This document shows positions 26,259 to 35,389 of a stretch of DNA of 64,000 nucleotides, in pieces (the stretch's first letter is position 1; each line of letters starts with the position of its first letter). The notes under the pieces are model-generated. The model was not told the origin of the DNA, made no database searches, and saw only the letters and a list, made by a program, of their open reading frames with translations. Made by a program: the position numbers and the translations under genes. Source of the DNA: Oligoflexus tunisiensis (GTDB lineage: Bacteria; Bdellovibrionota_B; Oligoflexia; Oligoflexales; Oligoflexaceae); NCBI RefSeq assembly GCF_001748245.1, contig NZ_BDFO01000001.1:5869778-5933777 (forward strand), written 5' to 3'.

Positions 26259-27743
26259 ATGCTGCCAAAACCCGCCATCCTTCATCTTGACGATGACCCG
26301 CTGTTTCTTGATCAGGTTCGCGATATCCTGGTGCCGGTCGGCGTCCAGCTCTCATCCTTTACGCAAGCGCAGCAGCTGCTGGAAGCGCTGCCGGCCATGG
26401 GTGAGCCCGCTGTGCTGATGCTCGATATTTACCTGGACCGTCCGGGTCCGGATGGCAAGGCGCTGGCCCAGCAACTGCGAACGCGACTCCCCCATACTTT
26501 GATCGTCATGTGCTCGGATCTGCATGATGCCTCGACCGTGCGCGACTGTATTGCCCGTGGCGCCGATGACTTTCTGTTCAAAGGCAGCGATATGGAGCAA
26601 ATCCGGCGGCGTATCGAAGCCGCAGTGAGCGAATACCAAAGACGCCTGGACCAAAGACAGAAGCAGCGCTCGGTCAGCGCGATGCCGCAAGTGGTGGGAC
26701 GCACCTGCCGTGAACTTTGCGAACGCATTCCTCGCATGATCAATTCCGCGCTGACGGCGGTGCATGTTTATGGAGAAACGGGAACCGGCAAGGAAGTGGT
26801 CGGCGATCTGTTCGCGCATTTCGTGGGCGAGCGCCTGCCCTTTATTCGCATTCACTGCGGCGCGATACCGGCCGGCTTGATTGAGAGTGAGCTCTTCGGT
26901 CACGTCAAGGGTGCATTTACCGGAGCGCAGAATAACAAAATTGGTCTTTTTGAACAGGCCGATGGCGGCTGGGTGTTTCTCGATGAGGTGGCCACACTCA
27001 GTGCGGCGGCGCAGGTGGCGCTCCTGCGGGTTCTTGAAAACCAGGAACTGCGTCCCGTAGGGGCAACGCAGAATAAACGCGTCCACGTGCGCGTCCTTTC
27101 CGCCACCAACGAAAATCTGGAGCAGCTGGTCCAGGAGGGAAAATTCCGTCGCGATCTTTGGCAAAGACTCTGCGAGGCAGTGATCACTCTCCCGCCTCTG
27201 CGCGAGCGCATGGATGAGTTTGATGAACTCCTGCAAAGTTTCTGTCAGACCATGCGCGGCGGCCCCTATGAAGTCAGCGCGAGTGCGATCGAGGTCCTGA
27301 AGCACTACGATTGGTCGAATGGCAATATTCGGGAACTGCGCAACTGTCTACGGGCGATGACCGAGCATGCCTATGGCGGCGTCATCGCTCCTTCGGCGAT
27401 TCCGGCCTTCATCTGGGAGCAGGTGAACAAACCGCAAAAATCGGAAGGACTCAGCATCACGGCCGATCATCATCAGCGGCGCATCGTGCTCGAATGGGGT
27501 GAGGGTGAAGAGTTGACTTATGAAAAGTTGATCATGCGTCTTCTGCTCGCGCTGGTGGCGGCCGAATATCAAAAGCAGGGTCGTCTGACCTTGCGTCAAC
27601 TGGCGAAAAATCTCGGCATTCCGCGTTCCACTCTGTCCACCAAACTCCAGGAGCTGGTGAAGATGGGCTTGACCAGCGCCCCTGAGCTGCGCAGCATGGT
27701 GAATGTCATGGCGGAAACCGATGCCGCGGAGAACAAGGGATGA
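26259..27743 (+). CDS. NtrC-family sigma-54-dependent response regulator
   Basis: 494 residues from ATG at 26259 (GAAGGAG 7 nt upstream); an upstream in-frame ATG at 26202 has no ribosome site. Receiver domain 1-120 with DDD near the N-terminus and phosphoacceptor D56 (LMLDIYLDRPGPDG). Central AAA+ domain with Walker A GETGTGKEV, an intact sigma-54 contact loop GAFTGAQ and Walker B GWVFLDEV. The C-terminal part has a helix-turn-helix (LTLRQLAKNLGIPRSTLSTK). It would activate sigma-54 promoters when phosphorylated, presumably by the kinase encoded two genes downstream. The stop overlaps the next start (ATGA). Confidence 0.95.
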   Translation: MLPKPAILHLDDDPLFLDQVRDILVPVGVQLSSFTQAQQLLEALPAMGEPAVLMLDIYLDRPGPDGKALAQQLRTRLPHTLIVMCSDLHDASTVRDCIARGADDFLFKGSDMEQIRRRIEAAVSEYQRRLDQRQKQRSVSAMPQVVGRTCRELCERIPRMINSALTAVHVYGETGTGKEVVGDLFAHFVGERLPFIRIHCGAIPAGLIESELFGHVKGAFTGAQNNKIGLFEQADGGWVFLDEVATLSAAAQVALLRVLENQELRPVGATQNKRVHVRVLSATNENLEQLVQEGKFRRDLWQRLCEAVITLPPLRERMDEFDELLQSFCQTMRGGPYEVSASAIEVLKHYDWSNGNIRELRNCLRAMTEHAYGGVIAPSAIPAFIWEQVNKPQKSEGLSITADHHQRRIVLEWGEGEELTYEKLIMRLLLALVAAEYQKQGRLTLRQLAKNLGIPRSTLSTKLQELVKMGLTSAPELRSMVNVMAETDAAENKG

Positions 27744-28051
27744 GCGAATACCCCATCCAGCCGCAGCTGATACGTGAGGGTGAGACGCGGCGCCTCGTTT
27801 TCGAAGGTCCGCGTGATCCCGCGGCACGGGACGCCTGGCGCAAGGCGCATCATGATTACCTCGCGGCCATGCGCAGCCTGCGTTATCTGGCGCAAAAGGG
27901 TCTGCAAAGTCCCCATGATACTCCGGAGCAGACGGCGCAGAAAAAAGAGTCGCTCGAGCGGCACCTTAAACAGCTCGAGCTGTTTGAACAGGCTGTGGTT
28001 CAGCCTCTGCTTCAGGATTTAGTGCGGAGTCCATCCGATGCCAGCCCCTAG
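27740..28051 (+). CDS. Unknown small protein in the signalling operon
   Basis: 103 residues, not recognised. Predicted largely helical and charged (ARDAWRKAHHDYLAAMRSLR, then a Glu/Lys/Gln-rich helix), with no signal peptide, membrane helix or catalytic motif. It overlaps the regulator stop by 4 bp and the kinase start by 14 bp, so its translation is tied to both. By position it may be an adaptor, a small phosphotransfer or anti-kinase protein; its only conserved-looking His residues (AHHDY) would need testing for phosphotransfer. Confidence 0.8.
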   Translation: MSEYPIQPQLIREGETRRLVFEGPRDPAARDAWRKAHHDYLAAMRSLRYLAQKGLQSPHDTPEQTAQKKESLERHLKQLELFEQAVVQPLLQDLVRSPSDASP

Positions 28052-30923
28052 TTCACGCACCCTGCGCCTCTTTTTGCCACGACTTCCCCGGCTGCACGCG
28101 GAATGGAAAGCCGACAGCTGGATTGATGAGCTGCTGCAGGTGAACTGCGGTGAGACGCTCGGCAGCACCATCGAAGGAACTTCCGATCGGCGGGTGCTGG
28201 ACTCCTGCTCCATCAGCCGCGAGGGTCTATCCTATCGCCTCCAGATCAAGAAGGGCTGTGTCTTCGCCGACGGTCAGGAGATGACGGCCGAAGACCTCAT
28301 GGATTCGCTTTTGCGTATCGCCCTGCAGACCTTTCATCCGGCGGGGCTGGGACGCATTCTGCGTTTCACCGGACCGGACGTCGGACGCAGCTTTCGCGTG
28401 CTCTCGCGCTATCGCCTGGAGGTTCTCCTGAACCGCGCGGTGCCGGACTTTCTGGAGCGCCTGAGTCATCCCGCCTGTTTTTTGCATAAAAGGGGTCAGG
28501 TGAATCTCACCAGCGGCTGCTGGCAGCTCGTGGCGGAACAGCCGCATGAACTGCAGCTGCAAAGCAACAGCCGTTTTTCCCCGGACGCCATGCGCTATGA
28601 ACGTGTGCTGATTCAAAAACTCGATGCCGCGCTGTGGAAGAATGATGACTTTGATGAGGCCTTTGTCGCGATTTTTCCAGGTGATACCTTTCCTTCGCCG
28701 GCGGGCAACATCCTCAACGGTCGCAGCACGACCATCACCAAACAGAATATGCTGCGGGCGCTCTGGCTGGCACCGCATGTGAAGCAGGCGGATCCCAGTC
28801 TCGGCCAGGCTCTGACCGATTATGCGCGGCAGCGTTCGCTCTGGCGCAAAAAGCCCCTGCGTTCCCTCTTTGAAAATCAGAGATTTCAGCAGGATCTGCC
28901 CCTGATGGATATGGCGGCCAAACCTACCGCTGGAGCCTTGAATGTGCATGGGCTGCCGCCGGAACCGGCGCCGGCTTTCCTGGAAGACCTTCGGGCCTTT
29001 CTCAAAAGCCGTTGGAGCTGGGACCTGACTATGCAGGCGCAGCAGCCGGCGGATGCCATACTCTTCAGTCTGTTCGAAGGTCATGCGGAGGGAGGAGAGA
29101 GCACCCTGAGCATGGCGTTCAGTTGCATGGATCAGCTGCACCGGCAGGTTTATGGCACGGCGCTGGCGTCCCTGAAAAAAATTGTTCTGGAGGACGACGC
29201 CTTTCGACGGCAGAAGCTGATCCACGAGCAGCTGCAGAAATTTTCCCACAGTCCGGCGTTGGTTCCCCTCTATCGCACCCCGATTCTCATTCACAGTAAT
29301 CGGAATCTCCATCGCGAGAACGAGGCGGCGCCGCTCCTTCTTTTGCATCAGGTTGGCGACAGCCTGCGGCGGGAGCAGACCGATGAATTGCGCCAGGCAT
29401 CCTTGAGTGCCCTCGGCTCCGCGGTTCAGATGCTCGTGCATGATGTGAAGCGGCCCTTCGCGATGCTGCAGGGTGTCCTGACCCTGATGGGTTCGCAGGA
29501 GGATCCGGAACGGATTCGGGATCTGGCGCGGCAATGGCTGCCTGAAGTCAAGCGCATGGCGCATACCGTTCAGGAGATGATCAGCGACGTTTTGGAAATG
29601 GCCTCGAACCAGGAGATCATGACGGAACCTTTGAGCCTGCTCGACGTCGTGCATGATGCCCTGAATCTTCTGACCGCCGCAAGCAAGAGTGTGCAGCTCC
29701 GCTTTCAGCCGCAGCACGCGCTGATGCTGGAAGGCGATCGCTACCGCCTCGCGCGGGTGATCGCCAACCTTTTGAATAATGCGATTCAGGCCACACCGGA
29801 GCACGGCACGATTACGATCAGCAGCCGCGAGGAGCATGCCGGTTCACGCCGCTGGCTGCGGGTGCGCATTCATAACACCGGCTCCTATATTCCACCCGAA
29901 AAACGGCAGCGCATCTTTGAAGCCTTTTTCACCGAAGGAAAAAAGCAGGGCACGGGTCTCGGTCTGGCCATCGCTCAAAAAGTGATCGTGAGTCACGGCG
30001 GGCAGATTCTTTGCGAATCCGATGAGAAGGAGGGCACCAGCTTCATCTTCACCGTGCCGGCCTCGTATCGCATCGACCCCAAAAAATCCCTGGAGGTCCG
30101 TGACATCAGTCAGGTCTTCCATCGGCTGCCGCCCGCGCCTCAGGCGGAAGTGAAGCAGACGGGAGGCGCACGAACCCTGCGCATCCTTCTGGTGGATGAC
30201 GATCATCTTTATACGAGTTTCATGCGGGATGTCTGGCAAACCCAGAGAACCGCTGAACTCGATCTTCAGCTTTTCACTGCAGAGGATGCGCATCGCGCCG
30301 CGGAACTGGTGAAGCGGCATGTCCATGATCTGATTCTGGTCGACTATGAACTGGGGCGTGATGATGGAGTGGCCCTGCTTCCGATGATCCGCCAGCACCA
30401 GCCTCAGGCCCTGATCGGTCTGCATTCGCATCATTCCGGCATTGAATTGCGCGAAGCGGCTCTGAAGGCCGGAGCGGATGTTTTTGAACCGAAGCCATTG
30501 ACCGCACAGCTGGCCCAGCAGCTTCTCCATCGCGTTCTGCAGCGGGAAAGACCAGCCACACGCTCCCGGTTGATCCTGGTCGAGGATGATCCCCTTTATC
30601 AGGACATGTGGCGTGACCTCTGTCCGCAGATCACTTGTTTTGCGTTTCCCGAGCAGCTGCTGGAAGCCGCGCGACAGGATCCCGATCTTTTGGCCAGCGC
30701 GCAGGCTTTGATCACCGATGGCTTTTTTGTGGGGAGCGAAATACAGGGCATCCAGCTGGCCGCCCAGATCCATGCCGCACATCCGGATCTGCCCATCCAC
30801 CTTTGCAGTCAGATCCAGGATGATCGCAGCCGTTCCTCAAGCGTATTCAAAGGCTTTGTGGCCAAGGATCCCGAGTCCATACAGACCTTCCTGAACAATC
30901 TGCAGCGGCCCTCAACAAATTGA
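28038..30923 (+). CDS. Solute-binding-protein-like domain fused to hybrid histidine kinase with two receivers
   Basis: 961 residues without signal peptide or membrane helix. Residues about 30-425 resemble family 5 extracellular solute-binding proteins (SBP_bac_5): LSYRLQIKKGCVFADGQEMT then AEDLMDSLLRI corresponds to their 'FxLRxGVxFxDGxPxTAxDV' block, and the C-terminal SPALVPLYRTPILIHSN to the end of their second lobe. Residues about 450-690 form the kinase: H468 in LVHDVKRPFAMLQG, N-box NLLNNAIQAT, G-box GTGLGLAIA. Then receiver 1 (about 722-840, Asp in LILVDYELGRDDG) and receiver 2 (about 848-955, Asp in LITDGFFVG). Probable cytoplasmic ligand sensor feeding the sigma-54 regulator at 26259. 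It starts inside the preceding gene. Confidence 0.88.
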   Translation: MPAPSSRTLRLFLPRLPRLHAEWKADSWIDELLQVNCGETLGSTIEGTSDRRVLDSCSISREGLSYRLQIKKGCVFADGQEMTAEDLMDSLLRIALQTFHPAGLGRILRFTGPDVGRSFRVLSRYRLEVLLNRAVPDFLERLSHPACFLHKRGQVNLTSGCWQLVAEQPHELQLQSNSRFSPDAMRYERVLIQKLDAALWKNDDFDEAFVAIFPGDTFPSPAGNILNGRSTTITKQNMLRALWLAPHVKQADPSLGQALTDYARQRSLWRKKPLRSLFENQRFQQDLPLMDMAAKPTAGALNVHGLPPEPAPAFLEDLRAFLKSRWSWDLTMQAQQPADAILFSLFEGHAEGGESTLSMAFSCMDQLHRQVYGTALASLKKIVLEDDAFRRQKLIHEQLQKFSHSPALVPLYRTPILIHSNRNLHRENEAAPLLLLHQVGDSLRREQTDELRQASLSALGSAVQMLVHDVKRPFAMLQGVLTLMGSQEDPERIRDLARQWLPEVKRMAHTVQEMISDVLEMASNQEIMTEPLSLLDVVHDALNLLTAASKSVQLRFQPQHALMLEGDRYRLARVIANLLNNAIQATPEHGTITISSREEHAGSRRWLRVRIHNTGSYIPPEKRQRIFEAFFTEGKKQGTGLGLAIAQKVIVSHGGQILCESDEKEGTSFIFTVPASYRIDPKKSLEVRDISQVFHRLPPAPQAEVKQTGGARTLRILLVDDDHLYTSFMRDVWQTQRTAELDLQLFTAEDAHRAAELVKRHVHDLILVDYELGRDDGVALLPMIRQHQPQALIGLHSHHSGIELREAALKAGADVFEPKPLTAQLAQQLLHRVLQRERPATRSRLILVEDDPLYQDMWRDLCPQITCFAFPEQLLEAARQDPDLLASAQALITDGFFVGSEIQGIQLAAQIHAAHPDLPIHLCSQIQDDRSRSSSVFKGFVAKDPESIQTFLNNLQRPSTN

Positions 30924-30995
30924 CCGGCCAGGAATTGCACTTGCACGCCCCGGCCCGGTTTGGTTAGCTGGGGCGAAATCAAGCAAGGAGTTCTC

Positions 30996-31502
30996 ATGTT
31001 CTACGAAATAACCATCACGCAGTTCAGCAAAATGCTCCAGAACCTTTCCGCCATCCTGGATAAGGGCATGCAGTTCGCCGAAAACAAAAAGTTTGATGTG
31101 GATGTTTTACTGAATGCCCGTTTGGCACCAGATCAATTCAACTTCATCCGTCAGGTGCAGATCGCCTGTGATACGGCGAAGCTGGGCGCCTCGCGCTTGA
31201 CCGGCAAGGAAGCCCCGCAGCATCCCGATACGGAAAAAACCCTGCCGGAATTGAAGGAGCGCATCGCCAGCACGCTGGCGTATCTGGAAACCTTCTCACC
31301 GAAGGATTATGTGGAAGCCGCCGGTCGCAAAATCAGTCAGCCGCGCTGGGAAGGTCAATGGATCACCGGTGAGGAGTTCGCCATTCAGCATATGATTCCC
31401 AACTTCTACTTCCATATCACGACCGCCTACGCCATCCTCCGGCACAACGGTGTGGATGTCGGGAAGAAGGACTATCTCGGGAAAATGCCGTTCAAGAAGT
31501 AA
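30996..31502 (+). CDS. DUF1993 family protein
   Basis: 168 residues from ATG at 30996, chosen for the AAGGAG 7 nt upstream over an ATG-less extension to 30960. Family features: FYEITITQFSKMLQNLSAIL at the start, the LAPDQFNFIRQVQIACDTAK block, and a C-terminal PNFYFHITTAYAILRHNGV. Four-helix-bundle fold related to DinB-like proteins; function not known. It lies 72 bp after the hybrid kinase and may be independently transcribed. Confidence 0.9.
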   Translation: MFYEITITQFSKMLQNLSAILDKGMQFAENKKFDVDVLLNARLAPDQFNFIRQVQIACDTAKLGASRLTGKEAPQHPDTEKTLPELKERIASTLAYLETFSPKDYVEAAGRKISQPRWEGQWITGEEFAIQHMIPNFYFHITTAYAILRHNGVDVGKKDYLGKMPFKK

Positions 31503-31550
31503 GGGGCATGCTCTGAGAGCCGGTTCGATCCGGTTTGCTGCCAGCGCCGC

Positions 31551-32906
31551 CTAAATCAGCTCCGAACTTTGCAGAAAGCGAGGCTGCTGATCGAGGATGG
31601 GCGCTTCCTTGATTTCCTTTTTGGGATCATCAGCCTTGAGGTCCTGGAAACGGCGGGCGCTGACCAGCACCCGGCTTTCCACCGTGCCGACGAGGCGATT
31701 GTACGCCTGCATCGAGGAACCGAGGCTCCGGCCCATATCGGAAAGATGACTGCTCATGTCACTGATGCGTTGATAAAGTTCCTTGCCGAGGCGGCTGATT
31801 TCCTGGGCATTGCGGGCGATATCCTCCTGCCGCCAGGAATGAGCCGCTGTGCGCAGAAGCGCGATCAGGGTCGTGGGTGTGGCGATAAGAACCCGGTGGT
31901 CCGCTCCCACCTCGATCAGACTGGGATCAGCTTGCAGCGCGGCACTGAAAAAAGCTTCGCCGGGTAAAAAGAGCAGCACAAATTCGGGGGAATTTTCGAG
32001 CTGCTCCCAGTACGATTTCTGGCCCAGCATCTGCACCTGCTTTTTCACCTGAGCCGCATGCTGCTTGTAATGTTCCTTCCGGCGATCATCGTCAGCGCAG
32101 TCCACGGCTTCGAGATACGACTGGAGCGGCACCTTCGCATCAATGATGATCGAGCGATTGCCTGGCAGACGGATGATCATGTCCGGTCGCAGACGTCCAT
32201 CTCCATTCAGGCTGGTCTGCTCTTCGAAATCGCAGTAAGGCAGCATGCCGGCAAGTTCCACCACACGCCTGAGCTGGAGTTCACCCCAGCGCCCCCGGGT
32301 GGTGGGAGACCGCAGAGCCGTGGCCAGATTGGAGGCTTCCAGCTGCAATTTCTTTTGGGCATTCAGAAGGAGAGAAATCTGATCCTGCAGGCCGTGGTAG
32401 GCTCCCACGCGCTGCTTTTCCAGATCCTGGATGCGCTCTTCCACCTTGCCCAGGGATTTATGAATGGGTTCAATCAGCTGATCCACCGCCTGACGCCGCA
32501 GATCGAGTTCCCCGGTGGCCTTGGTTTCATGCTGCTTGAAAACACTATGGGCCAGTTGCAGAAAGGATTCTGAACTTTGCCGCAGGGCCTCCGCTGACAG
32601 CGCCTGAAAGGATTGATTCAACCTTTGCTCGGCTTCCTGATAGGTTTTGAGACGTTCCTCATAGGATGTTTTTTGGTACTGCAGCTCCGCCTCCTGACGC
32701 GTGCAGCGCAGGTTGAGCTCATGCTGCCTTTCCCTGGCATCCTTCAGGAGCGCGGCGGTTTCGAGAAAACGGGAGCGATGCTCCTCAGCTTCCTTGCGCG
32801 CATAATCCAGACCCTGGGCTGCCGTCCGCAGCCTCACCGTCTGTACGATTCCAAAAGCGACAGCCCCTGCCGCCGCGATAAGGGACAGTAACAACGAAAC
32901 ATCCAT
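31551..32906 (-). CDS. rmuC: RmuC family protein (DNA recombination)
   Basis: 451 residues from ATG at 32906; this start gives an N-terminal membrane anchor (DVSLLLSLIAAAGAVAFG) and an 8-bp gap to ugd, whereas the longer frame to 32954 would overlap ugd by 40 bp. A long coiled coil (about 35-190) precedes the RmuC nuclease-like core: SPTTRGRWGELQLRRVVELA, DMIIRLPGNRSIIIDAKVPL, FVLLFLPGEAFFSAAL, RVLIATPTTLIALLRT. RmuC limits inversions at short repeats in E. coli and belongs to the PD-(D/E)XK superfamily. Expressed behind ugd. Confidence 0.95.
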   Translation of the reverse strand: MDVSLLLSLIAAAGAVAFGIVQTVRLRTAAQGLDYARKEAEEHRSRFLETAALLKDARERQHELNLRCTRQEAELQYQKTSYEERLKTYQEAEQRLNQSFQALSAEALRQSSESFLQLAHSVFKQHETKATGELDLRRQAVDQLIEPIHKSLGKVEERIQDLEKQRVGAYHGLQDQISLLLNAQKKLQLEASNLATALRSPTTRGRWGELQLRRVVELAGMLPYCDFEEQTSLNGDGRLRPDMIIRLPGNRSIIIDAKVPLQSYLEAVDCADDDRRKEHYKQHAAQVKKQVQMLGQKSYWEQLENSPEFVLLFLPGEAFFSAALQADPSLIEVGADHRVLIATPTTLIALLRTAAHSWRQEDIARNAQEISRLGKELYQRISDMSSHLSDMGRSLGSSMQAYNRLVGTVESRVLVSARRFQDLKADDPKKEIKEAPILDQQPRFLQSSELI

Positions 32907-32914
32907 GTGCCGTC

Positions 32915-34258
32915 TCAGATAGGAAGGGATCGCGAATCCGGGCGCCCGACGCATTCATAATGAAATCCGCGACTGATCAGATCATACGATTCATACTGGT
33001 TGCGCAGGTCAAAGACTGCGCGATTGGCCATCATCTGGCCGACCTTGTCCCAGTTCGGTCTTTTGTATTCGCTCCATTCTGTAACAAGAGCCAGGGCATC
33101 CGCCCCGCGCAGAGCATCATAGGCGCTTTCCGCATAGGTCAGACGCTCATGTTCACCGAATTCCTTGGCAAAATTTGCCTGTCCTTGGGGATCGTGGCCG
33201 ACGACAAAGGCACCGGCATCCAAAAGACGCTGGATCAATACCTTGGCAGGCGACTCACGCACATCATCGGTTCCCGGCTTGAAGCTCAGTCCCCAGACCG
33301 CCACACGGCGCCCGGAGAGATCGCGGAAATGCTGCGCGATCTTTTGGAACACGAGATTCTTTTGTCGTTCGTTGGCGTCGGTCACGGCATTCAAAACTTT
33401 CAGCTCCACGCCATGAACGTTGGAGGTTTTCAGAAGAGCCGACACGTCCTTGGGAAAGCAGGAGCCGCCATAACCGGGACCGGCATAAAGAAACTTCCGG
33501 CCGATGCGTGCATCCGAACCGATGCCGAGGCGCACCTTGTCGATGTTCGCGCCAAGGCGCTCGCAGAGCAGAGCCATCTCATTCATGAAACTGATACGGG
33601 TGGCGAGCATGGCATTGGCCCCATACTTGGTCAGCTCGCTGGAGCGGCGATCCATCAGCAGGAGCTTGCCCTGATCATCCATGATGAAGGGACGATAGAG
33701 ATCGCGAAAGGCGGTTTCCGCGGTGAAATCATTCAGGCCCACGACCACGCGATCGGGTTTCATAAAGTCCGCGATGGCATCGCCTTCCTTCAGAAATTCC
33801 GGATTGGAGGCGACGATCACCTGATGCTTGACCTGGCGACGATCGAGTTCGCGATCGATAATCTCCTCGACGATATCACAGGTCCCGACGGGCACGGTCG
33901 ACTTCACGACCACGACCATGTCCTTGTTGATCAGACGGCCCAGGGATTCGGCGACGGCCTTGACGTATTTCAAATCCGCCGAACCATCTTCCCCCTCAGG
34001 GGTTCCAACCGCGATAAAAGCCATATCAGCCTGAGCCAGCGGTTCCGCCAGGCTCGTGGTGAATTGCAGGCGCTCGTGTTCCGCATTGCGGCGGATCATG
34101 TTTTCCAGCCCCGGTTCAAATATCGGGCAGACGCCATCCTTCAGGAGGCGGATCTTTTCCTCACTCAGGTCTACGCAACTGACATCGTGACCCACTTCTG
34201 CCAGGCAGGTTCCCGTCACTAAACCGACATAGCCTGTACCGACCATCACCACGCGCAT
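32915..34258 (-). CDS. ugd: UDP-glucose 6-dehydrogenase
   Basis: 447 residues, full length. Oxidises UDP-glucose to UDP-glucuronate with two NAD, feeding capsule, exopolysaccharide or lipid A modification. Rossmann motif MVGTGYVGLVTG at the start, VGTPEGEDGSADL, NPEFLKEGDAIADF, catalytic Cys in GPGYGGSCFPKD, and the C-terminal LSFKPGTDDVRESPA. It leads the ugd-rmuC pair and is divergent from the diguanylate cyclase gene, with 230 bp between them. Confidence 0.96.
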   Translation of the reverse strand: MRVVMVGTGYVGLVTGTCLAEVGHDVSCVDLSEEKIRLLKDGVCPIFEPGLENMIRRNAEHERLQFTTSLAEPLAQADMAFIAVGTPEGEDGSADLKYVKAVAESLGRLINKDMVVVVKSTVPVGTCDIVEEIIDRELDRRQVKHQVIVASNPEFLKEGDAIADFMKPDRVVVGLNDFTAETAFRDLYRPFIMDDQGKLLLMDRRSSELTKYGANAMLATRISFMNEMALLCERLGANIDKVRLGIGSDARIGRKFLYAGPGYGGSCFPKDVSALLKTSNVHGVELKVLNAVTDANERQKNLVFQKIAQHFRDLSGRRVAVWGLSFKPGTDDVRESPAKVLIQRLLDAGAFVVGHDPQGQANFAKEFGEHERLTYAESAYDALRGADALALVTEWSEYKRPNWDKVGQMMANRAVFDLRNQYESYDLISRGFHYECVGRPDSRSLPI

Positions 34259-34488
34259 GGACTACCTCAACTCAATAAAATATCCAATCTTCCTTAATTA
34301 CTAGACACATTTCACCAAGGCAAGGCCGACTTGAATATCCCACAAGGACGATGCATAAGTCCCCGACATTACGAGAAGCCCGTCTGAAAGGTAGGGCGCC
34401 GGATTGCACCCTTTTTCTTAGCGTGTTATCCTCAAAGCATGACCGCAATACTGTGCAATGACGCCTAACCATCGAGTGTCCGACTACA
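34259..34488. promoter_or_regulatory. Divergent promoter region between ugd and the FHA-GGDEF gene
   Basis: 230 bp, A+T richer near the ugd side (for example AATAAAATATCC at about 34275). No ORF with a ribosome site. It must carry promoters for both directions; I cannot point to reliable -35/-10 pairs. The arrangement would allow joint control of UDP-glucuronate supply and c-di-GMP output. Confidence 0.5.
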
Positions 34489-35370
34489 ATGGCAGACGAT
34501 AAAACCATAATAGCTGACCCCGGATCGAGCATCTTCAATCCACCCAAGAAGTCGGCTGCCTGTCTTGTTCAATACAGCGGCACCAACCTGGGCAAACGCT
34601 ATGTTCTCGACCAAAAGGAAATGGTCGTTGGCCGCGCGCCGACGGTTGAGATCGTGGTCAATGAACAGAGTGTATCCCGCAGTCACGCACAGTGTCTGCA
34701 GCAGGGTGATGAAATCTATGTCGCGGACTTGGGCAGTTCCAACGGCACCTATGTGAACGACAAGAAAATCAGTACCCGTCAGGTCCTGCGCGACGGCGAT
34801 ATCATCCGCCTCGGCAATATCGTCTTCAAGTTCTTTGCCCAGGGCAACATTGAGAACGTGTTCCATGACAAGATCTATCGCATGGCCACCATCGATGTCG
34901 GCACCAATATCTTCAATAAAAAATACCTGGTCGAAGCGCTGGAAACCGAAGTGAAGTTCTCCCGCGCCTATGGCCGTCCGCTTTCGATCATTTACTTTGA
35001 CCTCGATTTTTTCAAAAAGGTCAACGACACCTATGGCCACAGCGTTGGCGACGGCATCCTGCGCGACTCGGCGACTCTGGTGAAATCCATCATCCGGAAA
35101 GAGGATATCTTCTGCCGGTACGGCGGCGAGGAATTTGTGATCCTTCTGCCGGCCACCGATGCGAAAACCGCCTATGAGCTGGCGGAGCGGATTCGGACGA
35201 CCTTTGACAACCACAAGTTCGACATCCAGGGCCACACGATCAAGCAGACCCTGTCGATCGGCGTTTCCCAGCTGAATCCCAAGATGACCACGCCTGATTC
35301 GCTACTTGAGGACGCAGATAAAAAGTTGTACCAATCCAAGACAGGTGGCCGCAACCGGGTGACCATCTGA
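34489..35370 (+). CDS. Diguanylate cyclase with FHA domain
   Basis: 293 residues. FHA domain about 28-118 (VGRAPTVEIVVNEQSVSRSH, GSSNGTYVNDKKI), which would bind a phosphothreonine partner. GGDEF domain about 130-293 with IIYFDLDFFKKVNDTYGHSV and intact GGEEF. An inhibitory I-site RxxD (RKED) lies five residues before GGEEF, so product feedback is expected. No membrane segment, hence cytosolic; activity is probably steered by phosphorylation-dependent recruitment. A Ser/Thr kinase partner is not seen in the window. A lipoprotein gene follows after 19 bp. Confidence 0.95.
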   Translation: MADDKTIIADPGSSIFNPPKKSAACLVQYSGTNLGKRYVLDQKEMVVGRAPTVEIVVNEQSVSRSHAQCLQQGDEIYVADLGSSNGTYVNDKKISTRQVLRDGDIIRLGNIVFKFFAQGNIENVFHDKIYRMATIDVGTNIFNKKYLVEALETEVKFSRAYGRPLSIIYFDLDFFKKVNDTYGHSVGDGILRDSATLVKSIIRKEDIFCRYGGEEFVILLPATDAKTAYELAERIRTTFDNHKFDIQGHTIKQTLSIGVSQLNPKMTTPDSLLEDADKKLYQSKTGGRNRVTI

Positions 35371-35389
35371 TCTTAAAAAGGATGCTGAC

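Noticed and set aside
28227..29837. 536-codon minus-strand frame opposite the sensor kinase
   Set aside because: The plus-strand kinase motifs are decisive, and the frame lacks a start site or domain features.
31505..31550. tRNA-like GGTTCGATCC after the DUF1993 gene
   Set aside because: No acceptor, D or anticodon arms can be formed around it; short inverted sequence only.
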